This document shows, piece after piece, positions 1 through 6,031 of a stretch of DNA of 9,802 bases; the stretch's first letter is position 1, and each line of letters opens with the position of its first letter. This DNA is from Candidatus Cloacimonadota bacterium. Lineage in GTDB: Bacteria > Cloacimonadota > Cloacimonadia > Cloacimonadales > TCS61. The DNA is taken from the NCBI GenBank assembly GCA_030668345.1, contig DAOUUD010000050.1:1-9802 (forward strand). Direction: 5' to 3'. Below the pieces are notes generated by a model. It saw only the letters and a program-made list of their open reading frames with translations. It was not told the DNA's origin and did not search any database. Position numbers and translations under genes: made by a program.

Positions 1-306
1 CAGAATGACTATTATTTTTCCATGGATTTCCAGGCAAAGAAAGTAACTCATATCAGGAAGTCGAAAAATTTGTATAAAGTATTGCCCCAGATCATGATGG
101 GTAAATATGACAAGATCGATACCAAAGATGTTGTGGACATCGTGGAGGTGGATGCTTCCAACCGTAAGAAAGATGCGCTCACTTGCGAGCTCGAGTCTTT
201 CATCCATGCGGTTGAAGCAGATATAAATCCGGTGGTGGACGGTGCCAGTGGAACCAGAGCGCTCAAAGTTGCCCTGGAGATTGTGAAGAAGATAGATAAG
301 AAGTAG
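1..306 (+). CDS. Gfo/Idh/MocA family oxidoreductase, C-terminal fragment
   Basis: The reading frame is open to the left edge and ends at TAG (304-306), so only about the last 101 residues are present; the ATG at 22 is internal. The visible part begins with a beta-strand of the type YFSMDFQAKKV, followed near the end by an ELESFIHAVEADINPVVDGASGTRAL-like stretch (E, F, P, V, G, RAL in order). This matches the C-terminal end of NAD(P)-dependent sugar oxidoreductases of the Gfo/Idh/MocA family, where the sequence reads E-x-x-x-F-(10-12)-P-x-V-x-G-x-x-G-x-x-A-L. The Rossmann domain and the catalytic EKP motif lie outside the window, so the substrate cannot be told. Relatives act on nucleotide sugars such as UDP-GlcNAc, but that is only a family possibility. 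It points the same way as asnS, 162 bp away. Confidence 0.8.
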   Translation, partial: QNDYYFSMDFQAKKVTHIRKSKNLYKVLPQIMMGKYDKIDTKDVVDIVEVDASNRKKDALTCELESFIHAVEADINPVVDGASGTRALKVALEIVKKIDKK

Positions 307-318
307 AATCCTTTGCAG

Positions 319-339
319 TTTCCCTTTATCAAAGGGAAA
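319..339. repeat. 9-bp perfect inverted repeat just after the oxidoreductase gene
   Basis: TTTCCCTTT (319-327) and AAAGGGAAA (331-339) form a 9-bp stem with a 3-nt loop, starting 12 nt after the stop codon. The position suits a terminator for the upstream gene, but the stem is followed by AACG rather than a T-run. It may equally be an mRNA-end stabiliser or one unit of the hairpin series in this gap. Confidence 0.45.
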
Positions 340-369
340 ACGTAGAGAAGCAAGGAGATATTTACCTGG

Positions 370-447
370 TTGCGAAATTTCTATTTAGCAATATCTTTGA
401 AGCAGAAGCTTCGTAAATTATCGTTTCCGAACTGGAAAGTTCGGAAA
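370..447. repeat. String of three hairpins upstream of asnS
   Basis: Three short stem-loops follow one another. The first pairs TTGC-g-AAAT (370-378) with ATTT-a-GCAA (383-391) around loop TTCT. The second pairs GAAGC (399-403) with GCTTC (408-412) around AGAA. The third pairs TTTCCGAACT (424-433) with AGTTCGGAAA (438-447) around GGAA, a GNRA-type loop. The last ends 10 nt before the Shine-Dalgarno of asnS. Apart from these and the 319-339 stem I see no gene in 307-468. A weak sigma70-like pair (TTGCGA 370-375, TATCTT 392-397, 16-nt spacer) overlaps the first hairpin but is not convincing. No T-box features are present. Confidence 0.5.
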
Positions 448-457
448 TAGGAATAAT

Positions 458-463
458 AGGAGA
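458..463 (+). promoter_or_regulatory. Shine-Dalgarno site of asnS
   Basis: AGGAGA lies 5 nt before the GTG at 469. It supports the non-ATG start, because no ATG in this frame nearby gives a complete N-terminal OB-fold. Confidence 0.8.
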
Positions 464-468
464 AATAA

Positions 469-1767
469 GTGAAAATAATAGAAATAAAAGATATAGAGAA
501 ACAACTTGGAAAAGAGGTGAAATTACGTGGCTGGGTGCGTAACTACCGTAAAGCCAGTAGCAAACTTCGTTTTGTTATTTTCCGCGATGGCAGCGGGGAA
601 TTACAGTGTGTGGCTTCCAAACCGGATATGGGTGAAGAAGCTTTTGAAAAAGTAAAACAGCTTACAGTAGAAACTTCATTGGAGATCATTGGAGTACCGC
701 AAAAACATCCCAAATTTGAAGATAAATTTGAATTTCATTTGAAAGATGTGAATATCATCGGCACAGCGGATGAATACCCGATAGGCAAGAAAGAGCACGG
801 TCCCGATTTCCTGCTTTCACAGCGTCACCTGTGGCTGCGTTCCCGCAGGCAGAATGCGGTTCTCAAAATACGTCATACCGTGTATTTTGCGATCTGCGAA
901 TACCTGAACAATAACGGTTTCTACCGCTTTGATTCACCCATCCTCACACCGAATGCCAGCGAAGGGACCACCACGCTTTTCGAAGTACCCTATTTCGATC
1001 TGGGTTCTGCTTTTCTTTCCCAATCCGGGCAATTATACCTGGAAGCAGGAATTATGAGTTTGGGACGAGTTTATGATTTTGGTCCGGTATTCCGTGCGGA
1101 AAAATCTAAAACACGTAAACATCTCACCGAGTTCTGGATGATGGATGCGGAAGCTGCTTTTGTAGAACATGAAGAAAACATGCAGATCCAGGAAGAGTTG
1201 ATCCGCTTTATTATTCGCACGGTTATTAGAAGCAACAAAGTAGAATTAGAGATATTGGAACGCGATATCAAACAGCTTAAAAAAGCCGATGCTCCGTTTA
1301 CAATAATGACTCACCGTCAGGTTATCGATATGCTGAAAGCAAAGGGAGTTAAAATTGGCTATGAAGATGATTTTGGAGCTGCTGAAGAGGAGATGATAAC
1401 CGAAGATTCCCAGGTTCCTATTTTTGTGGATAGATGGCCCAAAGATATTAAATCGTTCTATATGAAACGAGACCCGAAAGACCCCGAACTGGTGCTGGGT
1501 GCAGATTTGATAGCCCCCGAAGGTTTCGGGGAGATCATCGGCGGATCTCAGCGTGAAGATGATCATGATATCCTGCTGGGAAGAATTACAAAAGAAGGCT
1601 ACGATATAAAAGATTACCAGTGGTTTTTGGACTTGCGTAAATACGGCAGCGTACCGCACAGCGGTTTTGGTATCGGGTTAGAAAGGTTGATCCAGTGGAT
1701 GAGCGGTGTGCGCCATATCCGCGAAGTAATTCCCTTTCCCAGGATGATAAACAGGATATATCCGTAG
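469..1767 (+). CDS. asnS: Asparaginyl-tRNA synthetase (asparagine--tRNA ligase)
   Basis: This cytoplasmic class IIb aminoacyl-tRNA synthetase joins asparagine to tRNA-Asn using ATP. It has 432 residues, near the length of the compact archaeal/Thermus-like form and shorter than the E. coli enzyme. The N-terminal OB-fold that binds the anticodon spans about residues 15-100 (GWVRNYR near 21). Motif 1 ends around P157, and the SQSGQLYLEA segment is at 184-193. Motif 2 is FRAEKS ... HLTEFWMMD (208-226) with R209 and E211. The signature GEIIGGSQRE is at 354-363, and motif 3 GFGIGLERL is at 399-407 with R406. HLTEFW in motif 2 and GGSQRE favour AsnRS over the related archaeal AspRS. Translation starts at GTG with a good ribosome site. 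Presence of the gene implies direct charging of tRNA-Asn, not only the transamidation route. The gene is convergent with the lipoprotein gene downstream. Confidence 0.96.
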   Translation: MKIIEIKDIEKQLGKEVKLRGWVRNYRKASSKLRFVIFRDGSGELQCVASKPDMGEEAFEKVKQLTVETSLEIIGVPQKHPKFEDKFEFHLKDVNIIGTADEYPIGKKEHGPDFLLSQRHLWLRSRRQNAVLKIRHTVYFAICEYLNNNGFYRFDSPILTPNASEGTTTLFEVPYFDLGSAFLSQSGQLYLEAGIMSLGRVYDFGPVFRAEKSKTRKHLTEFWMMDAEAAFVEHEENMQIQEELIRFIIRTVIRSNKVELEILERDIKQLKKADAPFTIMTHRQVIDMLKAKGVKIGYEDDFGAAEEEMITEDSQVPIFVDRWPKDIKSFYMKRDPKDPELVLGADLIAPEGFGEIIGGSQREDDHDILLGRITKEGYDIKDYQWFLDLRKYGSVPHSGFGIGLERLIQWMSGVRHIREVIPFPRMINRIYP

Positions 1768-1802
1768 GTTGGCTGGGACAGCACTATTGCCTCACCCTAC
1801 TG

Positions 1803-1835
1803 TCCCTCTCCAATCACTTTGTTTCTGGAGAGGGA
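1803..1835. terminator. Hairpin after asnS, possible terminator
   Basis: TCCCTCTCCA (1803-1812) pairs with TGGAGAGGGA (1826-1835): 10 perfect base pairs around a 13-nt loop, 35 nt after the asnS stop. The stem is GC-rich and well placed for asnS, but ACATAAG follows instead of a T-run, so intrinsic termination is uncertain. Confidence 0.4.
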
Positions 1836-1875
1836 ACATAAGATTAGCAGGATGAATTGGCAAATAGCTTTTAGC

Positions 1876-1889
1876 ACCTTGCGAAGGTT
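1876..1889. repeat. 14-bp palindromic repeat, copy 1
   Basis: ACCTTGCGAAGGTT contains a 5-bp stem ACCTT/AAGGT around GCG. The same 14 bases occur in inverted orientation at 6010-6023, and a one-mismatch copy lies at 5975-5988. Here GAAGGT (1883-1888) can also pair with ACCTTC (1894-1899), giving alternative folds with the next hairpin. Confidence 0.6.
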
Positions 1890-1895
1890 TTAGAC

Positions 1896-1916
1896 CTTCT
1901 TTTTAGAAAAAAGAAG
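1896..1916. terminator. A/T-rich hairpin in the convergent gap, possible bidirectional terminator
   Basis: CTTCTTTTT (1896-1904) pairs with AAAAAGAAG (1908-1916) around a 3-nt loop. The T-run and A-run are in the arms. It sits between two converging genes, where a shared terminator would be expected, but the stem is weak. Confidence 0.35.
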
Positions 1917-1928
1917 CAAAAAGTGTTC

Positions 1929-1948
1929 ACCCGGTTAAATAACCAGGT
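1929..1948 (-). terminator. Candidate terminator of the lipoprotein operon
   Basis: Read leftwards, ACC-T-GGTT and AACC-G-GGT form a 7-bp stem with one mismatch around ATTT. About 5 nt later comes a run of five T. It lies about 30 nt after the tandem stop codons of the lipoprotein gene. The order of stem then T-run suits an intrinsic terminator on the minus strand, although the stem is short. The 11-mer AACCAGGTAAA (1941-1951) reappears inverted at 361-371, on the other side of asnS. Confidence 0.4.
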
Positions 1949-1977
1949 AAAAGCGCTAAAGAGTAAAAGTGTAATCA

Positions 1978-3372
1978 TCAGGGAGTCCTCACGAAGCGAA
2001 ACCCGAGATCATCCCAGCCGGCATCAGGAAAAAAGTAATCTCGATCAGCCACCTTGCAGTTGCCAGCGGGGAAGAGACAGCTACCACAACGGTTAATACG
2101 AAAATAACCGCTAGCCGGACCCTGTGGATTATTAGAAGGACTGGAAAAATAATAATTTCTGTGATACCAATCATTGCACCATTCCCACACATTGCCACTC
2201 ATGTCATAAATATCAAGCTGATTAGGTAGTCTTGTGCCTACTTCATGAGTATGATATCCGGAATTGGAGTAGTACCAGGCATAATCAGGTAAATCACTAT
2301 ATTCGTGGCAACCGCTATACCGATAGTCATCTGTCCAATTAATACCTCCCCGCGCTGCATATTCCCATTCCGCTTCAGTTGGCAGGCGGTAACCATTAGC
2401 ACTGAAATCACAACTCCAGTCATTCAGGTTATAACAAGGCGTTAATCCTTCCTGCTGACTTTTCAGATTACAAAAAGTTACTGCATCACACCAGGTGACT
2501 TGTTCAACAGGTAGATCATCTCCACTAAAATATGATGGATTATTACCAACCACTGCTTCATATTCTGTTTGAGTAACTTCATATTTTCCGATATAGAAGT
2601 CATCCAGGGTTACTGAATGTACAGGTAGTTCATCACTCCCACCTTCATTGTAGTGATCTCCCATCTCAAATGTCCCTCCCTGAACGAAGATCATTTCACC
2701 TCTCGTTTCAAATTCCCATATATCACCAGTTGTTGAATTAGAATGGTCATCGTGTGCTTTTATCTTCCAATAATATGTTACCTCATTATTCAAAGTTCCG
2801 GGATCATAAGTAGTGTTACTTTGTCCGGAATTAACAAGCGGTGGATCGGATGATGTTCCAAAATAGACATCGTAGGTTAAAGTATCTCCATCCGGGTCTG
2901 TGCAATCCCAGGATAAGTTTGTATAAATTGAAACAGAAGTTGCATTATCGGAAGGTAATGGATTGGTTGGTGGGTTGGGTGGATTGCCAATAGCTTCGGT
3001 AATAGTAACAGTTATAACATCGGAAGTTGCACTATTATCACTGGTATCAAATGCTTTTGCATAAATTGTGTGGCTAACTGTTAGATCTGTAGTATCCCAT
3101 TCGTAATTATATGGTGAATTGTAATCTGTTTCAACTAAACTATCGTCAATATAGAATTCTACTTTCTCAATTTCTTCATTGTCGCTAACATCGGTTTGAA
3201 TGGTTACTAATGTTCCAGATATTATTTCTGAGTTGTTAGCCGGGTATGTAATAATGACTGTTGGTGCTTCTGTGTCTTCAGATTCCGTGGTTTTCTTATC
3301 ACATGAAGTAATTAAAAAAACTCCTATTACTAATGAAACGATAAACAATGAAACAGAACAAAATCTCTTCAT
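1978..3372 (-). CDS. Lipoprotein with Ig-like, Fn3-like and FGE-sulfatase (SUMF1-type) domains
   Basis: The 464-residue protein starts with a lipoprotein signal peptide: positive MKR, a hydrophobic core, then lipobox ITSC with the lipidated Cys at 24. Next come a bacterial Ig-like domain (about 36-125), a proline-rich linker, an Fn3-like domain (about 135-224) and an FGE-sulfatase fold (226-462). The last shows GGTFEMG (232-238), GYRLPTEAEWEYAARGG (327-343), SGNVWEW (392-398) and LGFRF near the end. True formylglycine-generating enzymes have two copper-binding Cys six residues apart at C-to-C+5 spacing near RVAAR. Here Cys occur at 429, 432 and 439 and only 439 falls near an expected place, so sulfatase activation is doubtful. 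In this group the fold is often a surface binding or structural module. ATG has AGGAG 6 nt upstream, and TGA is doubled (1975-1980). It follows the FG-GAP gene after 15 nt, so it is very probably co-transcribed. It lacks a sorting domain. Confidence 0.85.
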   Translation of the reverse strand: MKRFCSVSLFIVSLVIGVFLITSCDKKTTESEDTEAPTVIITYPANNSEIISGTLVTIQTDVSDNEEIEKVEFYIDDSLVETDYNSPYNYEWDTTDLTVSHTIYAKAFDTSDNSATSDVITVTITEAIGNPPNPPTNPLPSDNATSVSIYTNLSWDCTDPDGDTLTYDVYFGTSSDPPLVNSGQSNTTYDPGTLNNEVTYYWKIKAHDDHSNSTTGDIWEFETRGEMIFVQGGTFEMGDHYNEGGSDELPVHSVTLDDFYIGKYEVTQTEYEAVVGNNPSYFSGDDLPVEQVTWCDAVTFCNLKSQQEGLTPCYNLNDWSCDFSANGYRLPTEAEWEYAARGGINWTDDYRYSGCHEYSDLPDYAWYYSNSGYHTHEVGTRLPNQLDIYDMSGNVWEWCNDWYHRNYYFSSPSNNPQGPASGYFRINRCGSCLFPAGNCKVADRDYFFPDAGWDDLGFRFVRTP

Positions 3373-3387
3373 AACTTACTCCTTTAT

Positions 3388-5859
3388 TTATTTTAACAGC
3401 AAACATTTCTTAACAGCTTTGGTTTTACCGTTTACATTTAATTTATAAAAGTACAAACCTGAACTTACAAGCTGGTTATTTTCATCGGTGCCATTCCAGA
3501 TAATTGAATATTGATTATTGAAAATTGAATATTGTTTTATTTTTTGTCCCTTGATATTATAAATTATTAACTCTGTGTTCTCCGTGAACTCCGTGGTTAA
3601 ATTAAAATTAATCGTTGTTGATGGATTGAACGGGTTGGGATAATTGCCAAGAAGTTCTGTTTTGAAACTGAGAATATTATCTTCAACTCCTGTAATTGGT
3701 ACTTCAACAATATTAGATGGTTCAGATTCTCCGTACACATAGACAGCAGTTAAAAAATATATACCAGCACCTGGATTATAAATAATACTTGTAGTATCTG
3801 GAATTGTTGCGAATGGAGTATAATTTCTATAAACATTGTAACCAATCCAATTGAGAGCAGTTTGTGGTGGATCCCAGGTAAGATAATCTCCAGCAATGAT
3901 ATAAATTAAATTTTCTGGAGGTGCAATTTGATCCCAACAGTATAATTCTATATCAAAAGTAGTTATTTGCCCACTCACAACAGTAACTGAATCGTTAAAG
4001 GGAATATAATCGTCCAAAGTGGCAGTAACATCATAAGTTCCGGGCGCTATTCCGATTGAATAAAATCCGGTAGCATCAGGATTTGCAGATACACTTCCGG
4101 CAGTTACGATAACTTCTTCAACGTTTCCTGCGCCACCTTCCAAAGATACAATTCCCTCGATCCAACCTGTTTGAAAAATAGCCTCATTACTCAATCTTGA
4201 TTCTGTACAAGCTTGGATTTCTGCAGTAACGCAGTAATAATTATCTTCTGTTCCTGTAATATCATTGTAAAAAGTTTCAGTAATTAATATACTGTTTATC
4301 TTTTCATAAGGTCCGCCTGGAATATCGCTTCTATAAACATTATAACCTGCAATATCAGATTCGGTATTTGCATTCCAGCATAAATGAATGGAATTTCCTG
4401 AAATAGCAGCAGTCGGATTTTGCGGAGATAAAGGATGAAACCAGCCTGTATTCCAGTTATCATGAAAATAGGTTCCCCAATCTGTTAAATATTTCCGATA
4501 TGGCATATCTTCGATCGTCCATAAATATACTGTTCCACCCAAAACTATCAGTGCGATCTCAATATCTCCGTCACCATCGACATCACCGACAGCAGCACTA
4601 TTAACCATAACCGGTGCACCTACCGAAGTTGGCCAATCTTCAACCGTTGAACCATCACCATTAAATGCATACAAGAAACCATTAGCACCGGGCCAATTTT
4701 CACCAAAAACAACTTCTCTGCTACCATCATCATCAACATCAAATACTATTGGTGAGCACTCTAAAGCACTTAATGCTGAAACGGGCCAACCGGCAACGTT
4801 TTCCCCAGTGTGGTGCTTTGCCATAAGATCGAATGTATGACCACCACCAAAAATTTCCAGGTCACCGTCATTGTCGATGTCACCTACAACCGGAGTGATA
4901 TAAGTATGAGGTCCCGGATATATTTGAGGCCAGTTATCAAAATCTGTGCCGTCATGATGATAGATACCAAGATGATTTTGTGAGGGTACTCCCCATTGAT
5001 CATAATAGGCATGAAGGATTTCCAGATCGCCGTCATCATCAAGATCTGCAAGAACAGGTTGAGTATAACTCGTTGCACCTGCAACATTAAGTTTGGGCCA
5101 ACCCGGTTCCGGATTTCCATCTTTATCCCAGAGATAGATGGAATTATATGAAACAGCACAGATTTCAACTACTCCGTCATTATCCACATCTGCTACCGAA
5201 GGTGTGGCAACGCAACCTATAGATTGAGGCCAGCCCGGGTAGACTGTTCCGTCATGATTATAAATACTAACGATGCCTTGCCCGATAATTATTTCCAGAA
5301 AACCATCACCATCTATATCGAAAATGACAGGTGCTCTAAGATGCCCGCTGGAACCAACAGATTGCGGCCAACCAGGAACCACAGTCCCATCATTATGCCA
5401 GACATACAAAGTATTCGTTTCTCCGCAAGCAACGATCTCCAAACCGGGAAAATCAGGGTCGATATCACCCGCAGCTAATTTAGCATGCATCGGTTCCAAT
5501 CCTATTTTGGGCCAGCCCGGAAGATCAACACCGAGATGATCAAAAACATGAAGGACACCATTTGTTGAACCTACAATAACTGCAAGCAGACCGTCGCCAA
5601 AAATATCAGCAAGACAGACACCGGACGGAGGTTGATTTCCATTCTGTCCTATATTGATCGGCCAACCCGGCATCTGTTCCGGTTCTGTGCGTGAATTTTC
5701 AAGTAAATGAAATTCAAATGGTTCAAAATCCGATTTTCCATCGAGATCTGTATAAATAAAATCGACTACAGAATCATCCGCTTCTATTGATAATGAAAAC
5801 GACAGAATGATAAATAGTACCCATAAAGCTTGTAGAAAGATTATTTTTCTCTTTTTCAT
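3388..5859 (-). CDS. Exported FG-GAP/VCBS-type propeller protein with Fn3 domains and type IX-like sorting domain
   Basis: The 823-residue protein has an N-terminal signal peptide (about 1-27). Residues 60-450 contain eight alternating units of about 50 residues. Each has an acidic DxDxDG-x-LEI loop (full at 180, 223, 271, 326, 373 and 425; degenerate at 84 and 131) and a PGWP-like turn (63, 113, 161, 207, 251; weaker at 308, 356, 407). This is the pattern of FG-GAP/VCBS repeats in integrin-like, calcium-binding beta-propellers. Then follow an Fn3 domain (about 478-565), a carboxypeptidase regulatory-like beta-sandwich (566-640), a second Fn3-like domain (645-720) and a sorting domain (738-823) with NYPNPFNPSTT and the KKCLLLK tail. 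No catalytic motif was seen; adhesion or scaffolding is the likeliest role. AAGGAG lies 5 nt before ATG. The upstream gap is 172 nt, so an internal promoter is possible; the downstream gap is 15 nt. Confidence 0.87.
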   Translation of the reverse strand: MKKRKIIFLQALWVLFIILSFSLSIEADDSVVDFIYTDLDGKSDFEPFEFHLLENSRTEPEQMPGWPINIGQNGNQPPSGVCLADIFGDGLLAVIVGSTNGVLHVFDHLGVDLPGWPKIGLEPMHAKLAAGDIDPDFPGLEIVACGETNTLYVWHNDGTVVPGWPQSVGSSGHLRAPVIFDIDGDGFLEIIIGQGIVSIYNHDGTVYPGWPQSIGCVATPSVADVDNDGVVEICAVSYNSIYLWDKDGNPEPGWPKLNVAGATSYTQPVLADLDDDGDLEILHAYYDQWGVPSQNHLGIYHHDGTDFDNWPQIYPGPHTYITPVVGDIDNDGDLEIFGGGHTFDLMAKHHTGENVAGWPVSALSALECSPIVFDVDDDGSREVVFGENWPGANGFLYAFNGDGSTVEDWPTSVGAPVMVNSAAVGDVDGDGDIEIALIVLGGTVYLWTIEDMPYRKYLTDWGTYFHDNWNTGWFHPLSPQNPTAAISGNSIHLCWNANTESDIAGYNVYRSDIPGGPYEKINSILITETFYNDITGTEDNYYCVTAEIQACTESRLSNEAIFQTGWIEGIVSLEGGAGNVEEVIVTAGSVSANPDATGFYSIGIAPGTYDVTATLDDYIPFNDSVTVVSGQITTFDIELYCWDQIAPPENLIYIIAGDYLTWDPPQTALNWIGYNVYRNYTPFATIPDTTSIIYNPGAGIYFLTAVYVYGESEPSNIVEVPITGVEDNILSFKTELLGNYPNPFNPSTTINFNLTTEFTENTELIIYNIKGQKIKQYSIFNNQYSIIWNGTDENNQLVSSGLYFYKLNVNGKTKAVKKCLLLK
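3502..3534. repeat. AT-rich imperfect repeat inside the sorting-domain coding region
   Basis: The unit AATTGAATATTG occurs at both ends (3502-3513 and 3523-3534), with a related TTGATTATTG stretch between them. It encodes a QYSI-FNN-QYSI stretch (residues 777-786), which sits just before the WNGTDENN motif. Its place in the domain matches that of the 8-nt tandem repeat in the LVIVD gene. Confidence 0.55.
3571..3597 (-). repeat. Three 9-nt units (xxCACGGAG type) embedded in frame
   Basis: On the coding strand three consecutive 9-mers share the form xxCACGGAG or xxCACAGAG. They encode T-T-E, F-T-E, N-T-E (residues 755-763) in the sorting domain. The beta-helix gene at 9001 has a shorter segment here. 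A related array sits at the same place in the LVIVD gene (6224-6250). Confidence 0.65.
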
Positions 5860-5893
5860 AATAACTCCTTATTTGTTGTACCAGACACGCCTG

Positions 5894-5919
5894 CCAAGCC
5901 GTAGCTTTGCTAAGGCTGG
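5894..5919. repeat. Imperfect hairpin in the 172-bp intergenic gap
   Basis: AGCC-g-TAGC (5897-5905) pairs with GCTA-a-GGCT (5909-5917) around TTT, extended by CC/GG past a bulged A. A second small stem, GGAT/ATCC (5918-5921 with 5927-5930), follows. These are the first of five stems between the two propeller genes. Confidence 0.5.
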
Positions 5920-5944
5920 ATCGGGTATCCATTTCAAATCTTAG

Positions 5945-5964
5945 ATTCCCGTTTTCACGGGAAT
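5945..5964. repeat. 20-bp palindrome of the ATTCCC-N8-GGGAAT (dRS3-like) form
   Basis: ATTCCCGT (5945-5952) pairs perfectly with ACGGGAAT (5957-5964) around TTTC. The layout ATTCCC, eight bases, GGGAAT equals the published pattern of the neisserial dRS3 repeat, and comparable palindromes occur in other phyla. Common descent cannot be claimed from such a short palindrome. Confidence 0.6.
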
Positions 5965-5973
5965 GACTTTGAA

Positions 5974-5988
5974 AACCTTTCGAAGGTT
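5974..5988. repeat. Palindromic repeat, copy 2
   Basis: AACCTT (5974-5979) and AAGGTT (5983-5988) form a 6-bp stem around TCG. Bases 5975-5988 match copy 1 with one mismatch. Confidence 0.6.
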
Positions 5989-6009
5989 GAGAGTAAGAGA
6001 AAGTTCCAT

Positions 6010-6023
6010 AACCTTCGCAAGGT
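6010..6023. repeat. Palindromic repeat, copy 3 (inverted)
   Basis: AACCTTCGCAAGGT is the exact reverse complement of copy 1 at 1876-1889. It begins 21 nt after copy 2. CGAAGGTT of copy 2 (5981-5988) and AACCTTCG here (6010-6017) can form an 8-bp stem, so the pair can fold either as two small hairpins or as one larger one, like a BIME in enterobacteria. It lies 8 nt after the stop of the LVIVD gene in the transcribed direction. Confidence 0.6.
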
Positions 6024-6031
6024 CGATTATA

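Noticed and set aside
370..397. Sigma70-like promoter TTGCGA-16 nt-TATCTT upstream of asnS
   Set aside because: Both boxes deviate from consensus, and the site coincides with an inverted repeat that explains the bases better.
307..468. T-box riboswitch controlling asnS
   Set aside because: No conserved T-box bulge (TGGNACC) or antiterminator is visible; the hairpins are simple short stems.
1071..1659. Open frames opposite to asnS
   Set aside because: They are antisense shadows of a strongly conserved synthetase and show no protein features or ribosome sites.
469..1767. Non-discriminating archaeal-type aspartyl-tRNA synthetase
   Set aside because: Motif 2 reads HLTEFW and the GEIIGGSQRE signature is present, both typical of AsnRS.
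1978..3372. True sulfatase-activating formylglycine-generating enzyme
   Set aside because: The expected Cys pair is not in place and no sulfatase gene is in the window.
3571..3597. CRISPR repeat array
   Set aside because: The units are 9 nt, contiguous and coding, with no spacers.
5224..5539. Plus-strand frames opposite to the FG-GAP gene
   Set aside because: They arise from the repeated DxDxDG and PGWP codons read in antisense; no start context or recognisable domain.
5774..5932. A 52-codon minus-strand frame starting MDTRSSL within the repeat block and running into the FG-GAP gene
   Set aside because: It has no ribosome site, is made mostly of the hairpin repeats and overlaps the start of a clear gene in another frame.
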